Shown piece by piece: positions 1 through 8,958 of a stretch of 64,000 nt of DNA (the stretch's first letter is position 1; every line of letters starts with the position of its first letter). A model generated the notes under the pieces. It worked only from the letters and a program-made list of their open reading frames with translations. It searched no databases and had not been told where the DNA came from. This stretch comes from Terriglobus saanensis SP1PR4 (GTDB lineage: Bacteria; Acidobacteriota; Terriglobia; Terriglobales; Acidobacteriaceae). The stretch is from assembly GCF_000179915.2 (NCBI RefSeq), contig NC_014963.1:4030001-4094000 (forward strand). Direction: 5' to 3'. The position numbers were made by a program, and so were the translations under genes.

Positions 1-305
1 TCGAGTGGAAGGACGGCCACCTCTCTTCGTGGACCTTCCAATGGCTGCGCGATGCCTGTCCTTGTGCCACATGCCATGAAGCGCGCGAAGCCAGCGGCAT
101 GGCAGTCGGTGAACGCAAGCCGCAGCCGATGCAGATCCTGCCGATGTATCAGGCGCCGGTGAAACCGCTGGAAGCAACGCCCGTGGGCCGTTATGCTCTC
201 CGCTTCAAATGGAACGATGGGCACGAGAGCGGCATTTATTCGTGGGACTATCTACGCCGCATCTGCCGGTGCTTTGTCTGCCGCGCAGAGTTAGGAATCG
301 ATTGA
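1..305 (+). CDS. DUF971 (GBBH-like N-terminal domain) protein, 5'-truncated
   Basis: Open from the window edge; the 5' end lies outside. The visible ~100 residues carry the family's two DGH blocks (WKDGHLSSW near the edge and WNDGHESGIYSWDYLR near the end) and a CPCATC cluster. Family members are small proteins related to the N-terminal domain of gamma-butyrobetaine hydroxylase and are often found near Fe-S or iron enzymes; no reaction is established for the stand-alone form. The C terminus ends in an extra cysteine group (CRCFVC), which I do not regard as typical and which could add a metal site. The stop codon overlaps the start of the next gene (TGATG at 303-307), so the two are translationally coupled. 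Confidence 0.8.
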   Translation, partial: EWKDGHLSSWTFQWLRDACPCATCHEAREASGMAVGERKPQPMQILPMYQAPVKPLEATPVGRYALRFKWNDGHESGIYSWDYLRRICRCFVCRAELGID

Positions 306-1099
306 TGACGACCTCCACTCCTACATCGCAGACAGAACGCCTGGATTCCCTGCAACAGCGCCTGCGTCCCTTCTATGCACGACTGGCGGAGCATCCCCTT
401 TACGCGAGCTTTCGCACGGTGGAAGATCTCCACATCTTCATGGAAGCGCACGTCTTCGCAGTGTGGGACTTCATGAGCTTACTTAAGACATTGCAGCGCG
501 GGCTTACGTGCGTCGAAGTGCCCTGGACTCCTTCTGCCAAGCCGGAGAGCCGACGTCTTGTGAACGAGATCGTTCTCGGCGAAGAGAGCGACATCTACGA
601 AGGCAAGCACGTCAGCCACTTCGAGCTGTATCGCATGGCCATGCAAGCCTGCGGTGCGGATACCTCCGCGATGGATTCCCTCCTGCAACTGCTGGCTAGG
701 GGTGAAGATCTCGACACAGCACTGGAACAATGTGGCGCTCCCCTTGAAGCCATCATCTTTGTAAAAGGCACCTTTCAGGTCATCGCGAAGGGCAGTCTGC
801 ATGCTACGGCGGCGGCCTTCACCTTTGGTCGTGAAGACCTGATCCCGGAGATGTTCAAGGGCTTCGTCCGCGACCTCGCTCAGAAGCTCGCAGGCAGTCT
901 CGGCATCTTCCTCTGGTATCTTGAGCGGCACATCGAGGTAGATGGTGAAGAGCACGGCCCCATGGCTCTGCGCATGGTGAGCGATCTCTGTGGCGACGAT
1001 GATCGCAAGTGGAGCGAAGCGGAAGAGGCCGCCCGCATTGCTCTGGAAGAGCGTCTGCAGCTTTGGGACGGCATCCACGCACGGATCAAAAACGCCTGA
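305..1099 (+). CDS. DUF3050 family protein
   Basis: 264 residues starting at the ATG at 305 that overlaps the upstream stop. A longer frame from 209 exists, but it would run inside the DUF971 gene and is rejected. The sequence matches the DUF3050 pattern: LRPFYARLAEHPLY near the N terminus, then HIFMEAHVFAVWDFMSLLK, and VPWTPS. The family is predicted to be all-helical with a heme-oxygenase-like fold, and conserved His/Glu residues such as EAHVFAVWD could bind iron. The reaction is unknown. Coupling to a DUF971 gene suggests a shared role in iron or redox chemistry, which is inference only. Confidence 0.8.
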   Translation: MTTSTPTSQTERLDSLQQRLRPFYARLAEHPLYASFRTVEDLHIFMEAHVFAVWDFMSLLKTLQRGLTCVEVPWTPSAKPESRRLVNEIVLGEESDIYEGKHVSHFELYRMAMQACGADTSAMDSLLQLLARGEDLDTALEQCGAPLEAIIFVKGTFQVIAKGSLHATAAAFTFGREDLIPEMFKGFVRDLAQKLAGSLGIFLWYLERHIEVDGEEHGPMALRMVSDLCGDDDRKWSEAEEAARIALEERLQLWDGIHARIKNA

Positions 1100-1250
1100 A
1101 ACAACGTCGCAATATTGAATACACGACCGTATCTGACAAATCTGACAAAAAAATCATTTTCATGAAAGCCCCCCTTGGTTCGATCTCCTATCTTGATTCC
1201 AGTGCAGTGTAACGATCAAGTTTTTCTGCGCTCCAAATCACTGAAAGAAG

Positions 1251-1760
1251 ATGAATGAGATGAGCAACGTCACAACGTTTCAGCAATTGAAGAAAGAACA
1301 TAAGTTTTCGAACGACATGAAGCTGTGGGATTTATTCGACTCCCTCGACTCAGTAGGGATTGAAGATAGTTTGGGTTTATATCAAGGCGGGGGCTTCGAT
1401 ACAGGTCATTGGCTTTTTCAGTTGATGGGCGAGATGAAGTGGTACGGGAAAAATTTCGTATCGCAGATGGGTGTTGTTCCACTCCTTTGCTATAACCAGG
1501 AGGGTCATATCTATTCCGAAGGGATGTTCGGCGGGGCGAGCCTCTGGATGACAGAGTTTCGAGGAAAGCCCTCTGTCATGCTTAACTACGACAAAGAGCC
1601 GGTGTTTGACCATTTCCGCAAAGTGGATAACAACACTTTGCTTGGTATCGTGAACGGAAAGACGCTGTCCAACGGAAAAGATATTGTTGAAAACGGCAAA
1701 TTCCAGTTCGTTTATCTGGAGCGCGTTGCCGAGCTTCCCGCAAAATTTGTCACGACGTAA
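1251..1760 (+). CDS. GXWXG / DUF4334 domain protein
   Basis: 169 residues. The N-terminal half has GGGFDTGHWLF, the GXWXG motif region, followed by MKWYGKNF; the C-terminal half (from about residue 105) matches DUF4334 with VDNNTLLGIVNGK. The two domains commonly occur together in small soluble proteins of unknown function. A purine-rich stretch (GAAAGAAG) directly precedes the ATG at 1251; an in-frame ATG three codons later (1260) is a possible alternative. The gene is visibly more AT-rich than its neighbours, which may indicate acquisition. It stands alone, convergent with the minus-strand gene ending at 1808. Confidence 0.7.
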   Translation: MNEMSNVTTFQQLKKEHKFSNDMKLWDLFDSLDSVGIEDSLGLYQGGGFDTGHWLFQLMGEMKWYGKNFVSQMGVVPLLCYNQEGHIYSEGMFGGASLWMTEFRGKPSVMLNYDKEPVFDHFRKVDNNTLLGIVNGKTLSNGKDIVENGKFQFVYLERVAELPAKFVTT

Positions 1761-1765
1761 AGTCG

Positions 1766-1799
1766 TTACCGCGCCTGGCCAGCAGGCCGGACGCGGTAA
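1766..1799. terminator. Bidirectional hairpin between convergent genes
   Basis: Inverted repeat TTACCGCG (1766-1773) / CGCGGTAA (1792-1799), with an inner CCTGGCC / GGCCGG pairing. It sits exactly between the converging stops at 1760 and 1808. There is no long T-tract, so efficiency is uncertain. Confidence 0.55.
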
Positions 1800-1807
1800 T
1801 TGGACGA

Positions 1808-2530
1808 TTACTTCGCTACGACCTCTGTCGCAGCATCATGGACATACGTCACATTCACAGGATGGCCGTCGTTGTAATACTTCACCGTGCGATTGCCGTA
1901 GGTTGTGCCTGCACTCTTGCTCACCTGTCCGAGCGCAATCTGCGACTGCAGTTCGTTCATCCCCTTGATGACCTTATGCTGATCGACTGCGGCCCAGACT
2001 TCCTTTGGCCAGTGCTTGTAGAGCGTGTGCGGATCGTCATAAAAGAAGATCTCATCGAGATAGAACTTGTAGATGCCTTCTTCGACATAGCCTACCGGTA
2101 CGCCGAGCAGTTGTTTTGTATCCGTGGGCCGTGTGAAGAGCATGACGACCTGGTGGTCGCCCTTGGGGATGCGGTCTCCTTCTTTCGGAGCGACCTGCTC
2201 AATCATATTCACGACGTGCAGCGGCTCCGCTCCGAGCAGAAGCGCTCCCTTGCCTGCATAGTCCACGTGCGTCGGAGTCGACGGGTACGCGGTCATTTGC
2301 CCGCCAGCAGAGATCCACACCGTCTGTCCGTTCAATTCGCGGGCGTCCTTCAGCGAAGTCTGATGTTTCTTCTTCAACCAAACCATCTGGTCATCGGTTA
2401 CATGGACGACGGGTGTCTCCACCGGCTTCTCCGCCTCACGCCGCTCGTGATAGATCCAGCCCACACGAGCCGACACCGCGACCACCATGACGAGCGTGCC
2501 CAGCATGACCCATTTCTTTGTGCCTTCCAT
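1808..2530 (-). CDS. Membrane-anchored protein of unknown function in the efflux operon
   Basis: 240 residues. One N-terminal membrane segment (about residues 8-26, MLGTLVMVVAVSARVGWIY) is followed by a roughly 210-residue domain that should face the periplasm. I do not recognise the domain. It contains a possible NTF2-like or beta-rich region and a segment with several Tyr/Asp (FFYDDPHTLYKHWPKEVW). The gene starts 18 nt after the MFS exporter stop and is therefore last in the TolC-MFS operon. A role as accessory or adaptor protein to the exporter is possible from position alone. Confidence 0.6.
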   Translation of the reverse strand: MEGTKKWVMLGTLVMVVAVSARVGWIYHERREAEKPVETPVVHVTDDQMVWLKKKHQTSLKDARELNGQTVWISAGGQMTAYPSTPTHVDYAGKGALLLGAEPLHVVNMIEQVAPKEGDRIPKGDHQVVMLFTRPTDTKQLLGVPVGYVEEGIYKFYLDEIFFYDDPHTLYKHWPKEVWAAVDQHKVIKGMNELQSQIALGQVSKSAGTTYGNRTVKYYNDGHPVNVTYVHDAATEVVAK

Positions 2531-2548
2531 CCCTGTCCCTCCGAGGTA

Positions 2549-3859
2549 TTAGTCGATCGGTTCTGAAGAGGCGTACTCGCGGTTGGCTTCCATCAGCGAC
2601 TCCGCCGTCAACTGGTTGACGAGACGCAGACGCGGAAAGAAGACCGCCCACAATCCTGTGACTGCCAGCGATCCGAAGCCACCTAAAACCACGGCGCGCA
2701 CAGCACCCAACCAATGCGCCGTCAGGCCGCTTTCAAACTCGCCAAACTCATTGGATGCACCCAGGAAGAGCCAGTTGATGGCAGAAACGCGTCCGCGCAT
2801 CTCCGGCGGCGTGGCCAGTTGCAGGATGGACGCACGCACCACGACCGAGATGTTGTCACTCGCTCCGATCAAAAAGAGTGCGAAGAGAGAAATTGGAATC
2901 GACGTGGAATAGCCGAAGAGCACGGTCGCCGAACCGAAGACACCGACGCCGATCAGCATCAGCAGACCCGCGCGGCGGCGTATGGGAAAGAAGCTCAAGG
3001 TCAGCGACATCAAGAGAGCGCCGATTGCGGGCATGCCGCGCAACAGACCCAGACCGCGCGGCCCAGCGTGCAGGATGTCCTGCGCAAAGATCGGCATGAG
3101 CGAAGTCGCTCCGCCCAGAAGGACGGCGAAGAGGTCCAGGGAGATCGATCCGAGCAGGACCTTCGTCTTGAAGACGTAGGACATGCCGGCAAGGATGTTC
3201 TCGATAGAGAATTTCCCCTTCTCCGAGACCTCGCGCCGGGGATGAATCGTCGAGACCAAAACGATAAAAGTCACCAGCATCAGGATGGTGAAGAGATAGA
3301 CGATGGGGCCGCCATCCAGCCGGGAGAAGACGCCGGGCAGGGAGAGAGTAAACATGACACCGCCGACAGCGGGCCCCAGAATGTTTGCGACTTGAAAGAC
3401 GGCCGAGCCCCATGTGACCGCCTTCACAAATTGTCCTTCGCCCACGAGTGAGGGAAGGATCGCCGACGATGCCGGACCGGAGAAGGCGCGTCCAGCCCCG
3501 ATGACAAAGAGAATGGCGAAGAGGGCCGCGATATTACGCGTCTGCTGATACGACATCCAGAAAAGTAGAGCGGTCGCCACAGCCTGGACGGCGTAGCAGA
3601 TCAGGATGATGTGCTTGCGGTTATAGCGATCCGCGGCGTGGCCGGCGGGTAGAACGAAGAAGATTCCGGGGAGAAAGAGTGCGAGGCCGGTGTATCCCAG
3701 AAACAGCGCAGAGTGCGTGATCTGGTAAACCTGCCACGCTACCGCAACCGACTGCGCCTCAGCGCCGAGGATGACCAGCAGGCGCGCGAGCTGGTAACGG
3801 GTGAAATCTGGTGATCGGAATACGTTGGGTTTTGTTGAGCTTTTACTCGGAGGCGGCAT
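2549..3859 (-). CDS. MFS exporter, EntS/MFS_3-like
   Basis: 436 residues with about 12 hydrophobic segments. The N-terminal RYQLARLLVILGAEAQSVAVAW and the loop motif GHAADRYNRKHII (MFS signature between TM2 and TM3) fit the MFS_3 / enterobactin-exporter-like branch. GAGRAFSGPASSAILPSLV around residues 130-150 is the family's conserved TM4-TM5 region. It lies 46 nt downstream of the TolC gene on the same strand, implying export of a small compound across both membranes. The substrate cannot be read from the sequence. Confidence 0.82.
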   Translation of the reverse strand: MPPPSKSSTKPNVFRSPDFTRYQLARLLVILGAEAQSVAVAWQVYQITHSALFLGYTGLALFLPGIFFVLPAGHAADRYNRKHIILICYAVQAVATALLFWMSYQQTRNIAALFAILFVIGAGRAFSGPASSAILPSLVGEGQFVKAVTWGSAVFQVANILGPAVGGVMFTLSLPGVFSRLDGGPIVYLFTILMLVTFIVLVSTIHPRREVSEKGKFSIENILAGMSYVFKTKVLLGSISLDLFAVLLGGATSLMPIFAQDILHAGPRGLGLLRGMPAIGALLMSLTLSFFPIRRRAGLLMLIGVGVFGSATVLFGYSTSIPISLFALFLIGASDNISVVVRASILQLATPPEMRGRVSAINWLFLGASNEFGEFESGLTAHWLGAVRAVVLGGFGSLAVTGLWAVFFPRLRLVNQLTAESLMEANREYASSEPID

Positions 3860-3905
3860 CTCGCTCTATGGTTTCACAGTTGGAGCGAAGGAAGCGACGC
3901 CGTCT

Positions 3906-5387
3906 CTACTTGCCCAAATAATTTTGGTACTGGGTTTCCACGACGCCGGTCGCGCGCGCGAGATTAATCTTGGCCTGGTTGAAGCGGAAGACCGCGGCGG
4001 TCTGGCGCTGCTGCGCATCGGCCAGCGTCGCCTGTGCCTGCACCACGGGAAGCGTGTCGTCCACGCCTGCGCGATATCTCTGCGAACTCTGGTCCAGCGC
4101 CTCGATGGCCAGGGCCACATTGGACCGCGTCACCTGCACCAACTCGGCGGACGAATCGACATCCAGCTTTGAGGAACGGATCTGTTGTTCAATGTCGATC
4201 CGAAGACTGCCGATCTGGGCGCGAAGTTTGCGGAGATCGGCTTCTGCAATCTCTGCATCGCCGCGAATACGCGCTTCTTCAAAGATAGGAAAGTTCAGAC
4301 CACCCTGTGCGGTAAAGTTACCGTGGTAAAGACCGGTTGTCTGTCCAATAACACCGTAATAGCCGTTCACGGAGACGACAGGCAGGCGCTCGTAGCGGAT
4401 AGCCTTGCGTTGTAAGACCGAAGATTGCAATTGAGCCTGCAGGCTGAGAAGATCCTTGCGCCGCGTGTAGGCCAGACGCTTTGCGTCTTCCAGAGGAAGC
4501 TGCTCCAGCGCGTTATACGGCATGGGGTCTGTAAGTTCCAGCTCCTGGTCGGCAGCGATGCCCATCAGGCGGTTGAGCTGAATCTTGTCCTTGGCGAAGT
4601 TGTTCTGCGCGACGATCAGATCGCGTTCGCGCTGCTGCATCTCTACACGCGCGCGCAGAAGATCGAGGTTCGTTCCCACACCGGCATCGTGGCGAGCTGC
4701 GGACTGGCGCACAAGCTCTGTGTCCGAAATCAGTTGCGATTGCGCGTTGCGAATCGCGTCTACGTCCGAAAGCACCATCAGATACTGGGTAGCTACGCCT
4801 TGGACCACGTCTCCACGGTTAAGCAGAGAGTTGAAGACAATCGCACGGGCTGTTTCTTTCGACGCCTTATACGCCTCGTAGGCAGGAAGGTTGAAGAGCT
4901 GCTGCGCCAGATTGACCTGGGCGCTCGTCGTGTCGTACTTCACGATGGTGTCGAAAGTAGTTCCTGCAGGAAGAAAAGCAGCAACCGTTGCCGGTTTGAA
5001 ACCCATCGCCGCCAGGTTCACCTCTTGCGTCGAGGTCTGCGCGGAAAAGGAGAGCGAAGGAATCAACGCGTTCAGAACGGTGAGCTGTAAACCACCAATC
5101 TGCCGCTCGTTCTGCTGATTCAAAGCGACAGACAAGCTCCGCTTTAGGGCGAGGTCAATGGCCTGATCGAGCGACAGCGGCAGCGCTGCGCCCGTGGAAT
5201 GGGCGATCTCGACACCCTCGATCTTCGACGGGATGGAGAGAGAGGCGACCAGCGGAGCAGGAGCGCTGACCACGTTCTGGGGCTGTGGGCCCTGCGGGAG
5301 TACATCGGCGTCCTCGGCAACCGCCACTGCTCCAAGGGAGAGGACCGTTGCCACGACCAGGAGTTGATTGAGTCGAAATCGGGTCAA
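3906..5387 (-). CDS. TolC-family outer membrane efflux protein
   Basis: 493 residues. A signal peptide (LLVVATVLSLGAVAVAED) is followed by two long repeats with heptad-rich helices typical of the outer-membrane factor family: LSLDQAIDLALKRSLSVALN near residue 72, and the matching segments ARHDAGVGTNLDLLRARVE and SQRYRAGVDDTLPVVQAQATLADA. The reading frame begins with TTG at 5385-5387; no in-frame ATG precedes the signal peptide, so this rare start is probable. It is first in a three-gene minus-strand operon with the MFS exporter and the unknown membrane protein, forming an export pathway through the outer membrane. Confidence 0.88.
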   Translation of the reverse strand: MTRFRLNQLLVVATVLSLGAVAVAEDADVLPQGPQPQNVVSAPAPLVASLSIPSKIEGVEIAHSTGAALPLSLDQAIDLALKRSLSVALNQQNERQIGGLQLTVLNALIPSLSFSAQTSTQEVNLAAMGFKPATVAAFLPAGTTFDTIVKYDTTSAQVNLAQQLFNLPAYEAYKASKETARAIVFNSLLNRGDVVQGVATQYLMVLSDVDAIRNAQSQLISDTELVRQSAARHDAGVGTNLDLLRARVEMQQRERDLIVAQNNFAKDKIQLNRLMGIAADQELELTDPMPYNALEQLPLEDAKRLAYTRRKDLLSLQAQLQSSVLQRKAIRYERLPVVSVNGYYGVIGQTTGLYHGNFTAQGGLNFPIFEEARIRGDAEIAEADLRKLRAQIGSLRIDIEQQIRSSKLDVDSSAELVQVTRSNVALAIEALDQSSQRYRAGVDDTLPVVQAQATLADAQQRQTAAVFRFNQAKINLARATGVVETQYQNYLGK

Positions 5388-5594
5388 ACCGGGGAATCCA
5401 TCCTTAATTTGGCCTGCAGTTGGAAGAGGGTAGCCTCTTCGTCCTGAGACAGACGCGAAGACACAGTTATTTAGATTGCGGTCACGCGTCTACGGTTGCG
5501 AAAGTTTCCTGACTTCCGTCCACTGGTTTACGAAACGATCCTTCCGCCAGAACGTCTAGAATAAATGAGATACAACTCGTCACCACGGAGACAG

Positions 5595-6278
5595 ATGAAG
5601 ACCTTTCCTACTTTCCTTGCAGCCGCGGTCGTCGCCGCTGCGGCCCTCTCTCCTGCCGCGCACGCCCAGTTCAGTGCCCCGCCTGTGTCCAGCCAGTTCC
5701 GCGATACGTCCATGCTGAAGCCTCCGGCGGGAGCCCGCGTCGCCGTGGTCGAGTTCGAAGACCTGGAATGCCCCGCCTGCGCCGCCGCTGCGCCTCTCGT
5801 GCATCGCGCCGTCGAGCAGTACCATGTGCCCCTCGTCCGCTACGATTTTCCCCTCAAAATGCACGTCTGGAGCATGGATGCGGCCATTTACGCCCGCTGG
5901 ATGCAGGAAAAGGTCAGCCCCAAGGTGGCCGATGAGTACCGCGCTTCCATCTTCGCCGCGCAGCAGTCGATCGCCAGCAAAGACGACCTTCTCCGCGCCA
6001 CCCAGAAGTTCACCTCGGACCGTAAGGTGGCCCTTCCCTTCCAAGTGGACCCGAACGGTACCCTGGCCGCGAAGGTGCATGCCGACTACGCCCTGGGCGA
6101 GAAGCTCAATGTCACACGAACCCCGACCATCGTGGTCGTAACCAAGGACAAATACCAGATCATCTCAGGCAATGAGACCGGCACCTCCGATCCGAACGCG
6201 ATCTTTGGTGCGATTGAAGCCGCCCTTGCCCAGACCAAAGCACCCGCCGCCACGGCAACACATCCTGCTCACAAGTAG
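5595..6278 (+). CDS. DsbA-like periplasmic thioredoxin-fold protein
   Basis: 227 residues from the ATG at 5595, which follows GGAG at 5588-5591. A frame from 5565 would add ten charged residues ahead of the signal peptide and is less likely. The signal peptide runs to about AHAQ. The thioredoxin_4/DsbA domain begins with VVEFEDLECPACAAAAPL, giving a CPAC active site, and carries the cis-proline loop LNVTRTPTIVV near residue 180. It probably forms or isomerises disulfides, or protects proteins, in the periplasm. A strong hairpin closes the gene at 6321-6353. Confidence 0.88.
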   Translation: MKTFPTFLAAAVVAAAALSPAAHAQFSAPPVSSQFRDTSMLKPPAGARVAVVEFEDLECPACAAAAPLVHRAVEQYHVPLVRYDFPLKMHVWSMDAAIYARWMQEKVSPKVADEYRASIFAAQQSIASKDDLLRATQKFTSDRKVALPFQVDPNGTLAAKVHADYALGEKLNVTRTPTIVVVTKDKYQIISGNETGTSDPNAIFGAIEAALAQTKAPAATATHPAHK

Positions 6279-6320
6279 CCAGCAGATACGACGGGAATAA
6301 AGGAACCCCAAAAGGTTTAT

Positions 6321-6353
6321 TTCATCGGATGGTGGATCGCACCATCCGATGAA
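6321..6353. terminator. Perfect 14-bp hairpin after the thioredoxin gene
   Basis: TTCATCGGATGGTG (6321-6334) and CACCATCCGATGAA (6340-6353) pair perfectly around a GATCG loop. It lies 42 nt after the stop at 6278 and is followed only by TGTTT. The ATG at 6353 lies in the hairpin, which argues against using it as the next gene's start. Confidence 0.6.
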
Positions 6354-6451
6354 TGTTTAAGGAACCGAATTGTCGCGAACACAACCATCCCCAGACCAAC
6401 GCCGTCTGTTCCAAGAGCCAACCATTTGTGGAAAAGGTAATCCCTCTCGTG

Positions 6452-7891
6452 ATGCATCTCCGTTTCCGGCGATCGATTTTTTGTCTTTGCGTACTTTTAT
6501 GCAGCGTCGCACCTCTCGGCGCCTACTCCGTCCTGACGCATGAAGAAATCGTCGACATGGCCTGGACTCAGCACTCGGTTCCGCTGCTGAAGGCCCGCTT
6601 CCCGGGAATTACGCCGGAACAGATTAAAGAGGCCCACGCCTATGCCTACGGCGGCTGCATCATCCAGGACCTCGGCTACTACCCGAAGAGCAGCAAGGCC
6701 TTTTCCGATCTTCTGCATTACGTTCGTACCGGCGACTTCGTGGAAGCCCTTCTCCGGGACGCCTCCACGCCCGACGAACTGGCCTTTGCCCTCGGTGCCC
6801 TCGCGCACTACACGGCCGACTCCATCGGACATCCCTATGTGAATCAGGTCACAGCGATGGAGTTCCCCAAGCTGCGCAAGAAGTACGGCCCGATCGTGAC
6901 CTACGAGCAGGACAAGACAGCCCATCTCCGTACAGAGTTCGGCTTTGATGTCGTCGGCGTCGCTCGCGGCAAGTACGCGCAGGAGGATTACCGCACCTTT
7001 ATCGGCTTCGAGGTGGCCAAGCCGCTTCTAAACCGCGCCTTTGAAGAGACCTACGGCCTCAAGCTTACCGACCTGCTCACCAACGAAGATCGCAGCATCG
7101 GAACGGCGCGCTGGGCGGTTTCCACCCTCATCCCCAAGATGACCAAGGTGGCCCTGCTGACCTACCACGACCAGATTGAACATGCGACGCCCGGCTTCGA
7201 CGTGAAGAAGTTCCGCTATCGCATGAACCGCACGACGTACGAGAAGAACTGGGGCAAGACCTACCAGAAACCCGGTTTTGGGTCGCATCTTCTTGCGATC
7301 CTGATCACGATTCTTCCCAAGATCGGACCACTGAAGGCACTCAAGCTGCAATTGCCGAACGGCGATGAACAGACCATCTATATCCATAGCGTCAACGAGA
7401 CTGTGGACCGATACCAGGCGCAGATCGATCTCCTCAAGGGAAGCTCCGTCGCGCAGGCAATTCCAGATGCTTCGAGCGATGGCCTGCATCCAGACGCAGA
7501 TGCCGCCCAGGGTACAGATCCCGCTTCCGTTGGGCACGTCGAGGCGTTGAACGCCGCGAGGATGCCTCTCGACCTTCCGCCCATCGACCTCGACACGGGA
7601 AAACCGATCGCTCCCGGGGAATATGAGCTCTCCGACAAGGCACACGCCGACCTTCTCGCGCGCATCGTCCGGGAAGATAAGGCCGGTCTGCCCGCGGAGC
7701 TTCATCAACATCTGCTGAATTATTACGTCGGCCCCGATGCTTCGAAGAACACCCTCGAAAAGAAGCCCAAGGACTGGGCGAAGGTGCAGGCCAATCTGCA
7801 GACACTGAAGACGCTGCCCGATGGCCCTGTGAGCGTTCCGTCCGCAACGACCGAAACTCCTGAGAAGGCAACAAGCAACGTCCCGCTGTAG
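6452..7891 (+). CDS. Secreted zinc-dependent phospholipase C-like protein
   Basis: 479 residues from the ATG at 6452; the longer frame from 6353 begins inside a hairpin. The N terminus (LRFRRSIFCLCVLLCSVAPLGAYS) is a signal peptide. The following domain has the zinc-dependent phospholipase C layout: LTHEEIVDMAW, an Asp in GGCIIQDLGYY, DLLHYVRTGDF, and HYTADSIGHPYVN, which together could supply the His/Asp zinc ligands. The domain covers about residues 20-210; the C-terminal half is variable, with a hydrophobic stretch (SHLLAILITILPKIG). The substrate is unknown; family members cleave phospholipids or act as eukaryotic-like GPI-phospholipase relatives. Confidence 0.78.
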   Translation: MHLRFRRSIFCLCVLLCSVAPLGAYSVLTHEEIVDMAWTQHSVPLLKARFPGITPEQIKEAHAYAYGGCIIQDLGYYPKSSKAFSDLLHYVRTGDFVEALLRDASTPDELAFALGALAHYTADSIGHPYVNQVTAMEFPKLRKKYGPIVTYEQDKTAHLRTEFGFDVVGVARGKYAQEDYRTFIGFEVAKPLLNRAFEETYGLKLTDLLTNEDRSIGTARWAVSTLIPKMTKVALLTYHDQIEHATPGFDVKKFRYRMNRTTYEKNWGKTYQKPGFGSHLLAILITILPKIGPLKALKLQLPNGDEQTIYIHSVNETVDRYQAQIDLLKGSSVAQAIPDASSDGLHPDADAAQGTDPASVGHVEALNAARMPLDLPPIDLDTGKPIAPGEYELSDKAHADLLARIVREDKAGLPAELHQHLLNYYVGPDASKNTLEKKPKDWAKVQANLQTLKTLPDGPVSVPSATTETPEKATSNVPL

Positions 7892-7899
7892 TTACTTAA

Positions 7900-8958
7900 T
7901 TAGGTGATCTGTACCAGTTCGCCATGCCCATTTTCGGCGCGTGGCGGCGTGATCTGGCTCGTCTGTGGCGCGCGCCAGTGGTCGATGTAGCTGACCTGAT
8001 GCACGCAACTGATGGTGCAGTTCGGTGCGCAGCTCTTTTCGGTCAGAAACTCCCGCTTTACGTCCTCGGTCTTGTACTCCGCCAAGGGCGTTCCGGGATA
8101 TCCGCGCTGCTGCGAACAGTAGTGCACCAGACCGTCTTCACAGACATAAAGATAGCGACCGCCTGCACGGCAACGCCAGTCGTTCGGCATACCGTTGGCA
8201 ATCTGCTCCTGAAATCCATTGAAGCGCGAGTACGAGCGGCGTGTCAGGTTCCGCACCTTCTCCCACACGTTGCGTTCTTCGCCACCAAGGGGACGAAGCT
8301 GTCCGGAACCATCGTGAATGATGCCAATGGTCGAGGAGAAGCCCAGCTCCAGAGCGCGCATGGAAACGACGTATGCATCTTGAGGGTTCGGGATACCGCC
8401 GCCCACCACGGAGTTAATGTTCACGTGGAAGTCCGCGTGCTGCGCCAGCCAGATGAGGCGCTGGTCCAATACCTTGAGGCTCTTCTTGCTGACGTCATCT
8501 GGCATGACGTTGTCGATCGAGATCTGCATGTGGTCGAGACCGGCCTTGTTCAGCCGTTCGATCCGGTCCTTGTTCAGCAGGTAACCGTTGGTAATCATGC
8601 CCGCGATCGCACCCGTCTTGCGGATCCGTGCAATCACGCGGTCGAGGTCGGGATGCAGAAGAGGTTCGCCACCGGAGATGGTGATCACGCTCGTCCCCAG
8701 ACGACCAAGGTGGTCGATCCGGCGCTCCATCTCCTCAATCGGAGTGGGATCGGAGTGATCGTCGTACTCATTGCAATAGGTGCAGGCCAGATTGCACCGG
8801 CGCATGGGCACGATGTGCGCCATATAAGGATGCCCGGTCGACAAAACAGCCGAGGCAATCGATCCGAGTTCGCGCAAACGTCGCGTAGCGGCCTTGAGGC
8901 GTCGCTTCAAAGGAAGCGCGCGGCGCGCGGGCGGAAGGGTAACGGTTCCAGAGGACAT
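7900..8958 (-). CDS. Radical SAM protein with SPASM-like C-terminal cysteines
   Basis: 352 residues, ATG preceded by GGGAG. The radical SAM cluster motif is CNLACTYC at residues 55-62; ISGGEPLLHPDLD follows, the GGEP SAM-binding motif. The C-terminal third has cysteines in WRCRAGG, VHYCSQQRG and CAPNCTISC, an arrangement like the auxiliary cluster region of SPASM/Twitch proteins. These enzymes modify peptides or small molecules by radical chemistry. No precursor peptide gene is evident beside it, and its neighbours (phospholipase, histidine kinase) do not define a pathway. The substrate is therefore unknown. Confidence 0.85.
   Translation of the reverse strand: MSSGTVTLPPARRALPLKRRLKAATRRLRELGSIASAVLSTGHPYMAHIVPMRRCNLACTYCNEYDDHSDPTPIEEMERRIDHLGRLGTSVITISGGEPLLHPDLDRVIARIRKTGAIAGMITNGYLLNKDRIERLNKAGLDHMQISIDNVMPDDVSKKSLKVLDQRLIWLAQHADFHVNINSVVGGGIPNPQDAYVVSMRALELGFSSTIGIIHDGSGQLRPLGGEERNVWEKVRNLTRRSYSRFNGFQEQIANGMPNDWRCRAGGRYLYVCEDGLVHYCSQQRGYPGTPLAEYKTEDVKREFLTEKSCAPNCTISCVHQVSYIDHWRAPQTSQITPPRAENGHGELVQIT

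Noticed and set aside
1132-1150. Direct repeat of TCTGACAAA before the GXWXG gene
   Set aside because: Two short copies only. It may be chance in AT-rich DNA, with no further units.
1838-2566. 242-codon plus-strand frame opposite the membrane-anchored efflux-operon protein
   Set aside because: The minus-strand gene has a start with a membrane helix and operon spacing. The plus frame has no start context and no domain.
6353-6451. Longer N terminus for the phospholipase-like protein
   Set aside because: The ATG is the last base pair of a terminator hairpin, and the added residues would precede a clear signal peptide.
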